Assembly (NCBI RefSeq): GCF_022811845.1
Contig: NZ_CP064266.1
Span: 5,062,467 to 5,126,466 of the forward strand
Direction of reading: 5' to 3'
DNA: 64,000 bases
From: Bacillus pseudomycoides
GTDB lineage: Bacteria > Bacillota > Bacilli > Bacillales > Bacillaceae_G
Of this stretch, positions 1 to 8,112 are shown one piece after another. The position numbers were made by a program, and so were the translations under genes. The notes beneath the pieces were generated by a model, which was not told the DNA's origin, searched no databases, and was given only the letters and a program-made list of their open reading frames with translations. Within the stretch, counting starts at the first letter, position 1. Each line of letters opens with the position of its first letter.

Positions 1-1378
1 TCCGTTCATTCTTCTCAGCAAATGATTGTAGTCCTGGGTCTACTTTCTTTACAAACTCTTGTAAAGAGGTATGAATATCCATCATTCTCTCTGTCGCTTC
101 TATAAACTGCTTATCAATCGGTTCTTCTATTTGGTTAGAAAACCACTCTTCGCGTAACATACTTACGTCATTTAAAAACGGATCCCGCTCTTGTAATCGC
201 AAATCGTGTAAATCTGTAAAAATATCGCGTTCCATATAACTAATTGTGAGTCTTGGAACAACGGGAGGCACACGGAAACCAAACACATGAAATACTTGCT
301 GTAATTCACTCCAGTAAGCAATTTCACCGGGCCCTCCAATAAATGCTAATGTTGGAAATATATACTCTTGCATAAGTGGTCTTGTTACAACATTATTGCT
401 AAAGCGTTCTGGATTTCTCTCCATTTTCGCTATCAATTCTTCATATGAATATGAATATGCACCATTTTTCCCAACAAATTTCCCATTCTCTTCCTCTAGC
501 AATACACGTTCTTCATCAATTTGCATAAATATGTGTACTGCATTTGATTTCGTTTCAATAATCGGCTTATATCCTTGTTCCCTTACTAATTGCTGTTGTT
601 TTTGAAGACTTGTCTGCACTTCTTTATATCGACTTAATATTTGTTTAAAAAAGGAAACTTCCAATTTTCTTAAGATTGGATGGTGGGAATCGACGAGGAT
701 CAAACCTGAATCCGCAAACAATTTCATAATAAGACGCGCAAAGAAATCTACATATGTACGAGAATTCTGCAAAGTATCTTCAACAAACTGTAATACATCC
801 TTTGTAAAATTCGTTTCTGGATATGTTTTAAAAATTTCTTGAATCCACTTTCTACAGTCTTCTATTGACAGACCAGATTCAGACGCACTCGCCTTTTTCG
901 GATGACGATCATGAAAAATTGTCTTTTTTATTTTTTTATTTTTCATTACAAATACATGATTAATTTCATCGATATCGTGGTCCTCACCAGCAATCCAAAA
1001 AACAGGAACGACGCGGACTCCTAAACTAGCTTCTTTTTCTTTGGCAAGCTGTAAAATCGAGATGATTTTATGTATCGTATAAAGAGGTCCTGTTAATAGT
1101 CCTGCTTGTTGTCCCCCAACAACAACATATGTATTTTCATTCGCTAGCGCCTCTATATTCCGAAGAGTATCCTCTCCAGCATGTAAATGAGTATTATATT
1201 CTAATAAATGTGCCACTAAGTCTTGTCGGAAAAACTTCTTATCACGTAAATCATGCAGACGTTGTCCGAATCCATCTTCTGTCAACGGATAATCGAAGTA
1301 TGCCTGCACTTCTTTTTTACCCTTCATATAGTCCGCCACAACACCTTGTAGTGGAACAGAGATTTCTTTTATCTCCAT
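1..1378 (-). CDS. bshC: Bacillithiol synthase BshC, C-terminal part cut by the window edge
   Basis: BshC is assigned the last step of bacillithiol synthesis, adding cysteine to glucosaminyl-malate in the cytosol. Reading down from the ATG at 1378 gives MEIKEISVPLQG and, near residue 85, the family's GGQQAGLLTGPLYT signature. The frame stays open to the window edge, about 459 codons; the family is close to 540 residues, so roughly 80 C-terminal residues are missing here. The frame at the edge (VDPGLQSFAEKNE) still looks like BshC, so the gene is probably intact. In Bacillus this gene lies next to panE (ylbQ) on one side and the mraZ/dcw cluster on the other, which fits. Confidence 0.93.
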   Translation of the reverse strand, partial: MEIKEISVPLQGVVADYMKGKKEVQAYFDYPLTEDGFGQRLHDLRDKKFFRQDLVAHLLEYNTHLHAGEDTLRNIEALANENTYVVVGGQQAGLLTGPLYTIHKIISILQLAKEKEASLGVRVVPVFWIAGEDHDIDEINHVFVMKNKKIKKTIFHDRHPKKASASESGLSIEDCRKWIQEIFKTYPETNFTKDVLQFVEDTLQNSRTYVDFFARLIMKLFADSGLILVDSHHPILRKLEVSFFKQILSRYKEVQTSLQKQQQLVREQGYKPIIETKSNAVHIFMQIDEERVLLEEENGKFVGKNGAYSYSYEELIAKMERNPERFSNNVVTRPLMQEYIFPTLAFIGGPGEIAYWSELQQVFHVFGFRVPPVVPRLTISYMERDIFTDLHDLRLQERDPFLNDVSMLREEWFSNQIEEPIDKQFIEATERMMDIHTSLQEFVKKVDPGLQSFAEKNER

Positions 1379-1457
1379 ATAATTCTTCCTTTCCTATCCT
1401 GTTCTCTCACCAATCCAAATTGTAGTCAATGTTTCATGTAAAAGCAAAGAATATCTC

Positions 1458-2339
1458 TTATACTTCTAATCCCTTTATTGAATTGTATAAAAATTGCAGT
1501 GTGGGAACTTGTTTTTGTTGTTTCTTTGCTTCTTCGATTGCATAACCAATAATAGCATCAATTTCCGTTTCTCGACTCGCTCTTACATCAGCTAACATAG
1601 AAGATGTATTGCTGGCTGTTGTTTCACATACACGACAAACCAATTGCCACAACTCTTCTTTTTTTTCCTCTCCTACAAGAAATACAACCTCCTGAAATGT
1701 CTGCTTCATCACTTTATAAAAATAAGGATTCGACAACAACGCTCCGTTTTGTATATCAAATAAAGCTGTTAGCGGATTAATGCATGCGTTTATTACAAGT
1801 TTATAACACATCGTCTGTTTCCAATCTTCCTCTACTTGCACAGGAAAATATTTTGAAGAAAAACAATCGAATAGTGACTCAAATTGAGACAAATTACCAT
1901 GTACCACTCCAAATTTTGTAACCCCTATTCCTGTATGCTTCACTGTATATTTATTTTCTTTTTTTGCCCCATGCTCTACAATCCCCACCGCTACATTGTC
2001 ACACTTTACTTCTTGCAAGATATCTAGATGAGACATCCCATTTTGTAAAAAAATAATCCGACTTTGTTCTTTTATGAAAGGAAGTATATTCACTAAATGG
2101 TATTGTTTTACGGAAATAAACAAACAATCCATTTGTTCGTCTACAATATTCTCTACTGGCATAACATTTATAAATACCGTTTCCACTTCTCCCTTACGAA
2201 CACAGCTTATCCCTTCCTCCATTAACTTTTCAACTTGTTCTGCCGTTCTTGTAAATAACGTAACATCCTGTTTGTTCTTTTTTAAATAAAACGCAAAAAG
2301 CAGACCAATCGCTCCCGGACCAACAATCCCAATTTTCAT
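1458..2339 (-). CDS. panE: 2-dehydropantoate 2-reductase (ketopantoate reductase)
   Basis: Reduces ketopantoate to pantoate with NADPH in pantothenate and CoA synthesis. The 293-residue protein starts with the nucleotide-binding motif GPGAIGLLFA (residues 7-16). The C-terminal helical domain carries the catalytic-lysine signature KLVINACINPLTAL near residue 180. Length is normal for the ApbA/PanE family. It lies about 80 bp upstream of bshC on the same strand and could be co-transcribed with it. Equivalent to B. subtilis YlbQ by family and position. Confidence 0.92.
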   Translation of the reverse strand: MKIGIVGPGAIGLLFAFYLKKNKQDVTLFTRTAEQVEKLMEEGISCVRKGEVETVFINVMPVENIVDEQMDCLFISVKQYHLVNILPFIKEQSRIIFLQNGMSHLDILQEVKCDNVAVGIVEHGAKKENKYTVKHTGIGVTKFGVVHGNLSQFESLFDCFSSKYFPVQVEEDWKQTMCYKLVINACINPLTALFDIQNGALLSNPYFYKVMKQTFQEVVFLVGEEKKEELWQLVCRVCETTASNTSSMLADVRASRETEIDAIIGYAIEEAKKQQKQVPTLQFLYNSIKGLEV

Positions 2340-2648
2340 CTCTATTCTTCAGAAGTTCCTAACGAGTGCCAAAAAAATATATTTCTTCCATCAATTAGAA
2401 GCCTTCTGATTCCCTCCTCTCTATACTCGTCCTAGCGTTGATTATATCTTATTCATATTTCAACAATCGAAAGTACATTTCATAAATATGTATAAATCCC
2501 CTTCCTATGACTAGTGTAGCAAACACTTCAAAAAAATACTGAAAGAAATATTCGATTTCCTTCATAAAAATGATAAAATGAGTTATAATATTATTGAAAA
2601 TATTTATACTTTTCTTTATTTTACAAAACAAGAAAAGGATGTGATCTA
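2340..2648. other. Divergent intergenic region between panE and ylbP
   Basis: AT-rich spacer that should hold promoters for panE (leftward) and the acetyltransferase gene (rightward). A TATAAT at 2584-2589 is the best -10 candidate for the rightward gene; its -35 (TTCATA) is poor. An open frame on the minus strand here (70 codons) has no usable ribosome site and low-complexity composition, so I do not call it a gene. Confidence 0.5.
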
Positions 2649-3122
2649 ATGCTATTCCCAAAAGTTGAGCGCTTGCTCATCAATTATAAAACGTTAGACG
2701 AATTTAAAAAATTTAAGGGCTGTGGTGCTCAAGAACTCTCCATGTTTGAAGAATTACAAGCAAATATTATCGAAAACGGTAGCGAGTCTCCTTTTTACGG
2801 TATTTATTACGGCGGATCCCTTATCGCACGTATGAGCTTATACATGAGAAGACATGATGAATCATATTTTGAGATTACTGGATCTTATGTAGAACTTTCA
2901 AAACTTGAAGTGTTACCAAACTTTCAAAAACAAGGTTTCGGTCAAATGCTTGTGAACTACGCAAAACAACTACAATTCCCAATCAAAACAACAGCTCGCA
3001 TTCAATCTGCTGCGTTTTGGGATAAACAAAATTTCAGGAAAGTATCAACGGCTGATGGAGAATTTTATATTTGGCATCCAGAAGCTAATTTGAATGCGGT
3101 TACAAATGAAGAATCCGCATAA
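2649..3122 (+). CDS. ylbP: GNAT-family N-acetyltransferase YlbP
   Basis: 157-residue cytosolic protein with a GNAT fold. The acetyl-CoA loop is seen as LEVLPNFQKQGFGQMLVNYA (residues ~93-112), i.e. the V-x-P-x-x-Q-x-x-G-x-G/A pattern of motif A. Substrate unknown. The ATG at 2649 follows AAAGGATGTG, a fair ribosome site. It stands alone, between panE (divergent) and gerR (convergent), and ends at a shared two-way terminator. Position matches B. subtilis ylbP. Confidence 0.85.
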   Translation: MLFPKVERLLINYKTLDEFKKFKGCGAQELSMFEELQANIIENGSESPFYGIYYGGSLIARMSLYMRRHDESYFEITGSYVELSKLEVLPNFQKQGFGQMLVNYAKQLQFPIKTTARIQSAAFWDKQNFRKVSTADGEFYIWHPEANLNAVTNEESA

Positions 3123-3125
3123 AAT

Positions 3126-3158
3126 AAAAACAGCTGTTATTCAGCTGTTTTTATTTTT
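3126..3158. terminator. Two-way terminator between ylbP and gerR
   Basis: Stem AAAAACAGCTG / CAGCTGTTTTT with a 5-nt loop, flanked by A and T runs, so it can stop transcription from either side. The gerR stop codon lies inside its right arm. Confidence 0.85.
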
Positions 3159-3672
3159 TCAACTTTTCTAATGTTTCATGCTCATGAATTGCATCTCTTC
3201 CTTTTGTTTCTAACACCATCACACTTCTTTTTCGATCAATATAATCAAGCAACGTACGATACTCTTCTTCATATACAGCTAAACGCTGAAGAAGCTGTTC
3301 TTTTTCCTCTTTCAACAATTCAACTTTTTGTTGAAGTTCTTTTCCTTCTTTTTCATCTTTATATTTTTGTAAAAAAGTAATAACATCATCTAATGTAATC
3401 GATACAGGAGAAAACTCCGCCACTTTTGGTTTCCTTACTTCATAATTTTCTACCTTTCGAATCTTTTTCGCCTCTTCAATACGTTCCTTATATTGCTTTC
3501 TAACGTAAGAATTCCATCTAAACCCACATGCTGCGGGTGTACGAGATAAATGTCTACCTACCTCTTTAAATGCGGAAAGTTGCGTTCCACCTTCACGAAT
3601 ATGCCGGAGTACCACTTCTGCCAGAAGTAAATCTTCATCATCAGTCCATGCATCTTGTCTTGTTGTCGCCAT
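3151..3672 (-). CDS. gerR: RsfA/GerR-family sporulation transcription factor (YlbO)
   Basis: 173-residue DNA-binding protein. Residues ~1-60 form a Myb/SANT-like domain (WTDDEDLLLAEVVLRHIREG ... RTPAACGFRWNSYVRK) typical of RsfA-family prespore regulators; residues ~105-165 are a long Glu/Lys-rich coiled coil. In B. subtilis YlbO, renamed GerR, is a sigma-E-controlled mother-cell regulator; position in the ylb cluster supports that orthology over the forespore paralogue RsfA. I place the start at the ATG at 3672 because AAGGAGGA sits 9 nt upstream; a longer frame to 3708 lacks a ribosome site. Confidence 0.82.
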   Translation of the reverse strand: MATTRQDAWTDDEDLLLAEVVLRHIREGGTQLSAFKEVGRHLSRTPAACGFRWNSYVRKQYKERIEEAKKIRKVENYEVRKPKVAEFSPVSITLDDVITFLQKYKDEKEGKELQQKVELLKEEKEQLLQRLAVYEEEYRTLLDYIDRKRSVMVLETKGRDAIHEHETLEKLKK

Positions 3673-3837
3673 CCCTCTAGTCCTCCTTATGCATTTTTTA
3701 TTAAACATATGCAGTTACTAGAAAAGATAGAATACGAACATGTAAAGAATATATTTTTCTTTCCCCTTTCACTTCACAATTATTGCTCAAGGGGCATAAT
3801 AAAAGTCTCTTCTTCCCTCTAATAGAAAAAAGACAAA

Positions 3838-3872
3838 AAAATAAACGCAGAAGAATATCTTCTGCGTTTATT
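3838..3872 (-). terminator. Terminator of the ylbN-rpmF transcript
   Basis: 12-bp stem AAACGCAGAAGA / TCTTCTGCGTTT followed, in the leftward direction, by a T run. It lies about 10 bp after the rpmF stop. Confidence 0.85.
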
Positions 3873-3880
3873 TTTTGCAA

Positions 3881-4054
3881 TTACTTGCTGATTACTTCTT
3901 TACCTTTGTAAGTACCGCATGCTTTACATACACGGTGAGCTAATTTCGCTTCACCACAGCTTGGGCACTCTACCATACCAGGTACTGATAATTTGAAATG
4001 CGTACGACGCTTTCTTTTTACTGTTTTAGAAGTTCTTCTAAAAGGTACAGCCAT
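3881..4054 (-). CDS. rpmF: 50S ribosomal protein L32 (bL32), zinc-binding form
   Basis: 57-residue basic ribosomal protein starting [19 protein letters not shown]. It has the zinc ribbon CPSC ... CKAC (residues ~34-50), so this is the zinc-dependent, not the cysteine-free, paralogue type. The start at 4054 is fixed by AAGGAGGTG just upstream; a longer frame to 4138 runs into ylbN and is not supported. It follows ylbN closely, the conserved ylbN(yceD)-rpmF pair found across bacteria. Confidence 0.97.
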
Positions 4055-4115
4055 TCTTCCCACCTCCTTAAAAGAAATAGTTATTTTCATATGAAGGCCT
4101 GAACCAGTCTTCCGA

Positions 4116-4616
4116 TTATTTGTCAAAAAACTTTGCAAGTCCTGCTAACCTTGGATCAACAGGCTTTTCTTTGCTTTCTTCCGAAATCACTTGCCAGTCT
4201 TGACCTTGCGTCGGTGCTCCACCGGAAACATCATCACTGAAAATTTGCATTGGAATCTCCAAAAGTATATTTTCCTTGATTATAGGGAGTAAGTCAAGTA
4301 CTTCTCCTTCTAAGTAATGGATTTCCGCTTCCGTTTCGTACTCTTCTGCTGAAGTTTGGAACACCTCAGTTGTTTTAATGTCAAATGGTAATGTTACATC
4401 TACTAAAGAGCGAGAACATGGTAACACCATGCTTCCAGTTATATGTAGATGAAACGTAAACTTACTGGAGCCAAAATCAACTCTACCTGTTACATGAACA
4501 GGATTAATTTCGCGAATTTCTTTCTCGACTTCTTTTAGCTCACTTACATCTACCATCTCATCCAAAGTCAATCCTTTATGTCTCAATTTGTTTAATTGAT
4601 GGATGGACCATTTCAT
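4116..4616 (-). CDS. ylbN: YceD/DUF177-family protein YlbN
   Basis: 166-residue acidic cytosolic protein of the YceD/DUF177 family, which is almost always encoded directly upstream of rpmF; family members have been linked to 23S rRNA accumulation, so a role in large-subunit rRNA is inferred. Visible landmarks are the [12 protein letters not shown] segment near residue 90 and the acidic middle ([19 protein letters not shown]). ATG at 4616 has a GGTGAT ribosome site. 61 bp separate it from rpmF. Confidence 0.88.
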
Positions 4617-4769
4617 ATCATATCACCTCAAGGCAACAAACAAAATTATAGCTAGCCATTTTATATTTGTCAATGTTTTTTCTTTACACTATAATGAAGT
4701 CATTATAGGAAATAATATATAGATTATCATGTTTTTAGAAAAGATGCTACATCGAAAGGAGAGATTATC

Positions 4770-6029
4770 ATAAAGGCAAGCGGTATTATTGTTGAATATA
4801 ACCCCTTTCATAACGGTCATGCTTATCATGTGCAACAAACAAAAAAGTTAACACAGTCTGACATTACAATCGCTGTCATGAGCGGACCATTTTTACAACG
4901 TGGTGAACCAGCCCTCGTATCAAAGTGGTATCGAACCAAGATGGCTCTAGCTGGCGGTATAGATCTTGTTGTTGAGCTACCTTATGCATTCGCAACACAA
5001 AAAGCCGAAACATTTGCTAACGGAGCTATCTCTATTTTAGATGCCCTTGGCGTTTCTGAAATTTGCTTCGGCAGTGAGGATGGAGTAGTTCAAAATTTCT
5101 ATAACACCATTTCTTTACGTCAAAAAGAAAAAGATACTTTCAATCAACTTGTGCAGCAATTTATGAATGCGGGAAACAGCTATGCAAAAGCAACTTCCCA
5201 AGCCTTCTCACAGATTTTATCGGACGTCAATACTGTTGATATGTCCCAGCCAAATAATATATTAGGCTTACATTACATCGAAGCAATTCTTTCACAAAAG
5301 AGTTCAATTGTTGCACATACCATCGAAAGGTTTGCCTCCCATTACCATGATGAAACCTTTCAAGATAATCATATCGCAAGTGCAACTAGCATTCGCAAAC
5401 AGTTATTTAGTAACAACCATTCATTCAAAACTATTTATCCATTTGTGCCAAATCATACTGCATCTCTTTTAGAACACTATAAACAAGCATATCATACGCT
5501 ACATTGCTGGGAGAGCTATTTCCCATTTTTTAAATACAAACTTCTTACGATGTCTGCACAGGAATTACAACATATATATGAAATAGAAGAAGGGTTGGAG
5601 CATCGTATTTTATCAAAAATACATAATAGTTCTTCATTTCTTAGTTTCATGGAAGCATTAAAAACAAAACGCTACACATGGACTAGATTACAGCGAGCAT
5701 GTACACATATTTTAACGAATATAACAAAAAGAGAAATGGAAAAGGCACATATAGAAAAGCATTCACCATATATCCGATTACTTGGTATGTCACAAAAAGG
5801 ACAAACTTATATTTCAAAACATAAAAAGAACCTAGAACTCCCGCTTCTTACTCATACGAAGACATTCAAGCATCCCGTTCTAGACATAGAGCGAAAAGCA
5901 AATGCAATTTATTTTTCAGTACTGCAAGAACCTGTACGCACAACATGTATACAAAAGGAGATAACGCAACATCCCATTCGGTATGATGAAACAACGAATA
6001 AATTTTTATCCCGCATTAACGGACAGTAA
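4770..6029 (+). CDS. tmcAL: tRNA(Met) cytidine acetate ligase TmcAL (YlbM), apparent AUA start
   Basis: TmcAL uses acetate and ATP to make N4-acetylcytidine at C34 of elongator tRNA-Met, which keeps that tRNA from misreading AUA. The nucleotidyltransferase motif EYNPFHNGH lies upstream of the first ATG (4830), so a 4830 start would delete part of the active site. In frame upstream there is no ATG, GTG or TTG. The codon that aligns with the B. subtilis start (M-K-A-V-G there, x-K-A-S-G here) is ATA at 4770-4772, 8 nt after AAAGGAG; ATT (4764) and ATC (4767) are alternatives. From 4770 the protein has 419 residues, the usual family length. Later landmarks: MSGPFLQRGEP, SQPNNILG, SATSIRK. The last ~8 residues are encoded inside a bcr1 repeat. 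Confidence 0.88.
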   Translation: MKASGIIVEYNPFHNGHAYHVQQTKKLTQSDITIAVMSGPFLQRGEPALVSKWYRTKMALAGGIDLVVELPYAFATQKAETFANGAISILDALGVSEICFGSEDGVVQNFYNTISLRQKEKDTFNQLVQQFMNAGNSYAKATSQAFSQILSDVNTVDMSQPNNILGLHYIEAILSQKSSIVAHTIERFASHYHDETFQDNHIASATSIRKQLFSNNHSFKTIYPFVPNHTASLLEHYKQAYHTLHCWESYFPFFKYKLLTMSAQELQHIYEIEEGLEHRILSKIHNSSSFLSFMEALKTKRYTWTRLQRACTHILTNITKREMEKAHIEKHSPYIRLLGMSQKGQTYISKHKKNLELPLLTHTKTFKHPVLDIERKANAIYFSVLQEPVRTTCIQKEITQHPIRYDETTNKFLSRINGQ

Positions 6030-6163
6030 CACTCCCACCTCAAAATTCAGCGAAAGCAAAGGAGTTAGGTAGGAGATGAACTGTCCATAAAAGCCCGATT
6101 GGTTCAACTAATAATCAGTGGGGGATGGAGAAAACCCCCACTGATTAAAGTTTCACTTTATAA
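6003..6163 (+). repeat. bcr1-type dispersed repeat, near full length
   Basis: About 160 bp starting TTTATCCCGCATTAACGG and ending GATTAAAGTTTCACTTTAT, with TTTAT at both ends, as I recall for the B. cereus group element bcr1 and its 5-bp target. It contains internal pairing segments (ACCTC ... GAGTTAGGTAGG; AGTGGGGG ... CCCCCACT). Its left end overlaps the tmcAL stop codon and its right end abuts the ylbL terminator. Degraded copies occur near 41.4, 44.3, 44.4, 58.9 and 60.9 kb, several with the same ends. Confidence 0.8.
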
Positions 6164-6187
6164 AAAAACCTCTCTAGAGCGAGAGGT
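6164..6187 (-). terminator. Terminator of the ylbK-ylbL transcript
   Basis: Stem AACCTCTC / GAGAGGTT around TAGAGC or its complement, followed leftward by seven T. It begins immediately after the ylbL stop codon and lies directly beside the bcr1 repeat. Confidence 0.85.
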
Positions 6188-7213
6188 TTACTTTTTCTCT
6201 GACATTTTTTCTAAATATGCTAATGCATCATCTAGCGTATCTACCGGTACAATTTTCATCTTTGTCTTAATATCTTTCGCTGCTACAAGCGCTTCTTTAT
6301 AATTCGATTTTGATGCCCCTTTTTCATTTGGAGCAAAGAATATTTCCGCCCCCGCATCACTAGCTGCTACAACCTTTTGCTGAATACCACCAATCGGACC
6401 AATTTCCCCCTTTTCATTAATGGTTCCTGTCCCGGCAATTTCATGACCTTTTGTCATATCTTTTTCAATTAATTGATTATAAATTTCTAATGTAAACATT
6501 AATCCCGCCGAGGGACCACCAATTTCATGCGAGTCGATTTTCACCTTTGGGTCTACTACTAATTCCTTATAAGGAGCAATCGAAACCCCAATTCCTACAC
6601 GCCCTTTACCATCAGGAATTTGTTTTAACGTTAACTTTTCCGCCATACGCTTTTCCCCTCGAACATATTCAACATTTACTACTTCACCTTCTTTTTTCCC
6701 TGACATGTGTGCAATAAATTGATCTATCTCTTCAAAAGGCTGACCATCAACAGCAACAATTACATCTCCCAGCTTTAATTTTCCTTCAGCAGACATATTT
6801 TTAGCAATCCCAGCAACTAATACTCCTTTCTCTTGAAAAGAAACGGATCGATTTGCGCGTTTATATGCATTATAAATTGCTGCATTTTGAGAATCTTTCA
6901 TTGCATACGCTTGACGGAATTGATATTCCTCATCACTCTCACCTTTTTGTAAGATCTCCTCAGCTTTAGAAATATGACTGTATTTATTAAATTGGGCAGC
7001 TATTAAATTTACAACATTCGCGGGCCCCATCGAAACTGTCACAAGCATAAAATCACCTGATTCTTTTTTTCCACCATCAACTTTTACATACGGTTCTAGT
7101 TTTGCTGCCATACCTGGTTTAGTTACATAATACGGAAGGCGTACATAGACAAGTAACATTGCCAATATAACTCCAATTAAAATTGCATATATAAACCGAA
7201 AACGCTTAAACAT
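6188..7213 (-). CDS. ylbL: PDZ and Lon-like serine protease YlbL, membrane-anchored
   Basis: 341-residue protein: one N-terminal transmembrane helix (FIYAILIGVILAMLLVYV, residues ~5-22), a PDZ domain (~115-185; GVLVAGIAKNMSAEGKLKLGD) and a C-terminal Lon-type proteolytic domain. The catalytic serine is in GGPSAGLMFT and the lysine in IGGIQQKVVAA, the Ser-Lys dyad order. Active side expected outside the membrane. In B. subtilis YlbL degrades the SOS cell-division inhibitor YneA. Start at 7213 follows AAGGAG by 7 nt and overlaps the end of ylbK by 8 bp, so the two are translationally coupled. Confidence 0.9.
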   Translation of the reverse strand: MFKRFRFIYAILIGVILAMLLVYVRLPYYVTKPGMAAKLEPYVKVDGGKKESGDFMLVTVSMGPANVVNLIAAQFNKYSHISKAEEILQKGESDEEYQFRQAYAMKDSQNAAIYNAYKRANRSVSFQEKGVLVAGIAKNMSAEGKLKLGDVIVAVDGQPFEEIDQFIAHMSGKKEGEVVNVEYVRGEKRMAEKLTLKQIPDGKGRVGIGVSIAPYKELVVDPKVKIDSHEIGGPSAGLMFTLEIYNQLIEKDMTKGHEIAGTGTINEKGEIGPIGGIQQKVVAASDAGAEIFFAPNEKGASKSNYKEALVAAKDIKTKMKIVPVDTLDDALAYLEKMSEKK

Positions 7214-7997
7214 TATTTTTCTCCTTCCACTGCTCAATTAACGAATAAATTTTCTGAATATGTTTTTCAGCCTCTTCTTCTCCAACTCGAATAATGTCTT
7301 CAATATGAGTAAAAGCACGAGAACTAAACTGTTCTACTGCCGGCCGCATCATTAAATCTGAGGCAATTTGCCGATTAACAACAAGTTCATGTTGCATAAT
7401 TTCAATACTTTGCATAATAACATCATAAATGGATGTGACTTCTCCATTCACCTTAATAGGAGATACATCTACCGCAATTACAATATCAGCGCCTAAGCCT
7501 TTGACAACAGAGACAGGAATACGATCAATCACCCCACCATCTACTAATAAACGGCCATCTATTTTCTCCGGTACAAACACCCCTGGAACGGAAATACTTG
7601 CCCTCACCGCATCAGCAATAGAACCGCTTGTAAATACAACTTTTTCCCCCTTCAAAATGTCAGTGGCCACAACTGCAGTTGGGATATCTAACTCTTCTAT
7701 TTTTTTATTATATGTAAACATTTTAATCATATCTTTTACACGTTTTCCAGAAATAAATCCCATTTTCGGTACAGTAAAATCCAAATAATACTTTCTTTTA
7801 AATACAGTCGCCATTCGGTAGAGCCTCTCAACGTTACAACCGGCCGCATAAAATGTCCCAATTAATGCTCCCATACTACTTCCTGCGATCATATCGATGG
7901 GAATATTCGCTTCACGTAGCACTTTAATAATTCCTACATGCGCAAAACCTTTTGCACCTCCAGATCCAAGAGCCAAGCCTATTTTCGGTTCATTCAT
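7206..7997 (-). CDS. ylbK: Patatin-like phospholipase family protein YlbK
   Basis: 263-residue protein of the RssA/patatin family. It has the oxyanion-hole motif GSGGAKGFAH near residue 10, the nucleophile elbow GSSMG near residue 42 and the catalytic aspartate in DGGVIDRIP, so the Ser-Asp dyad is complete. Lipid substrate unknown. I use the ATG at 7997 because AAGGGTGAG precedes it and the resulting length matches B. subtilis YlbK; an upstream ATG at 8036 has no good ribosome site. Operon with ylbL. Confidence 0.88.
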   Translation of the reverse strand: MNEPKIGLALGSGGAKGFAHVGIIKVLREANIPIDMIAGSSMGALIGTFYAAGCNVERLYRMATVFKRKYYLDFTVPKMGFISGKRVKDMIKMFTYNKKIEELDIPTAVVATDILKGEKVVFTSGSIADAVRASISVPGVFVPEKIDGRLLVDGGVIDRIPVSVVKGLGADIVIAVDVSPIKVNGEVTSIYDVIMQSIEIMQHELVVNRQIASDLMMRPAVEQFSSRAFTHIEDIIRVGEEEAEKHIQKIYSLIEQWKEKNNV

Positions 7998-8043
7998 TTC
8001 TCTCACCCTTAAAATTTTTTTCATCCTCTTTTTCATACTTATG

Positions 8044-8074
8044 GTCTAAATTCACCATGTATCCACGTATACTG
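8044..8074 (+). promoter_or_regulatory. Candidate sigma-E-type promoter for ylbJ
   Basis: GTCTAAATT and, about 14 bp further, CGTATACTG resemble the -35 and -10 elements of mother-cell sigma-E promoters. ylbJ is sigma-E-controlled in B. subtilis, which is the main reason to suggest it. The match is imperfect. Confidence 0.3.
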
Positions 8075-8112
8075 AAATGAACGTTTTTGGGACAAAGGGG
8101 GGCTACGTTAAA

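Noticed and set aside
2449..2661. 70-codon minus-strand frame upstream of ylbP
   Set aside because: Low-complexity Phe/Ile composition, no ribosome site, and it overlaps the ylbP promoter and start.
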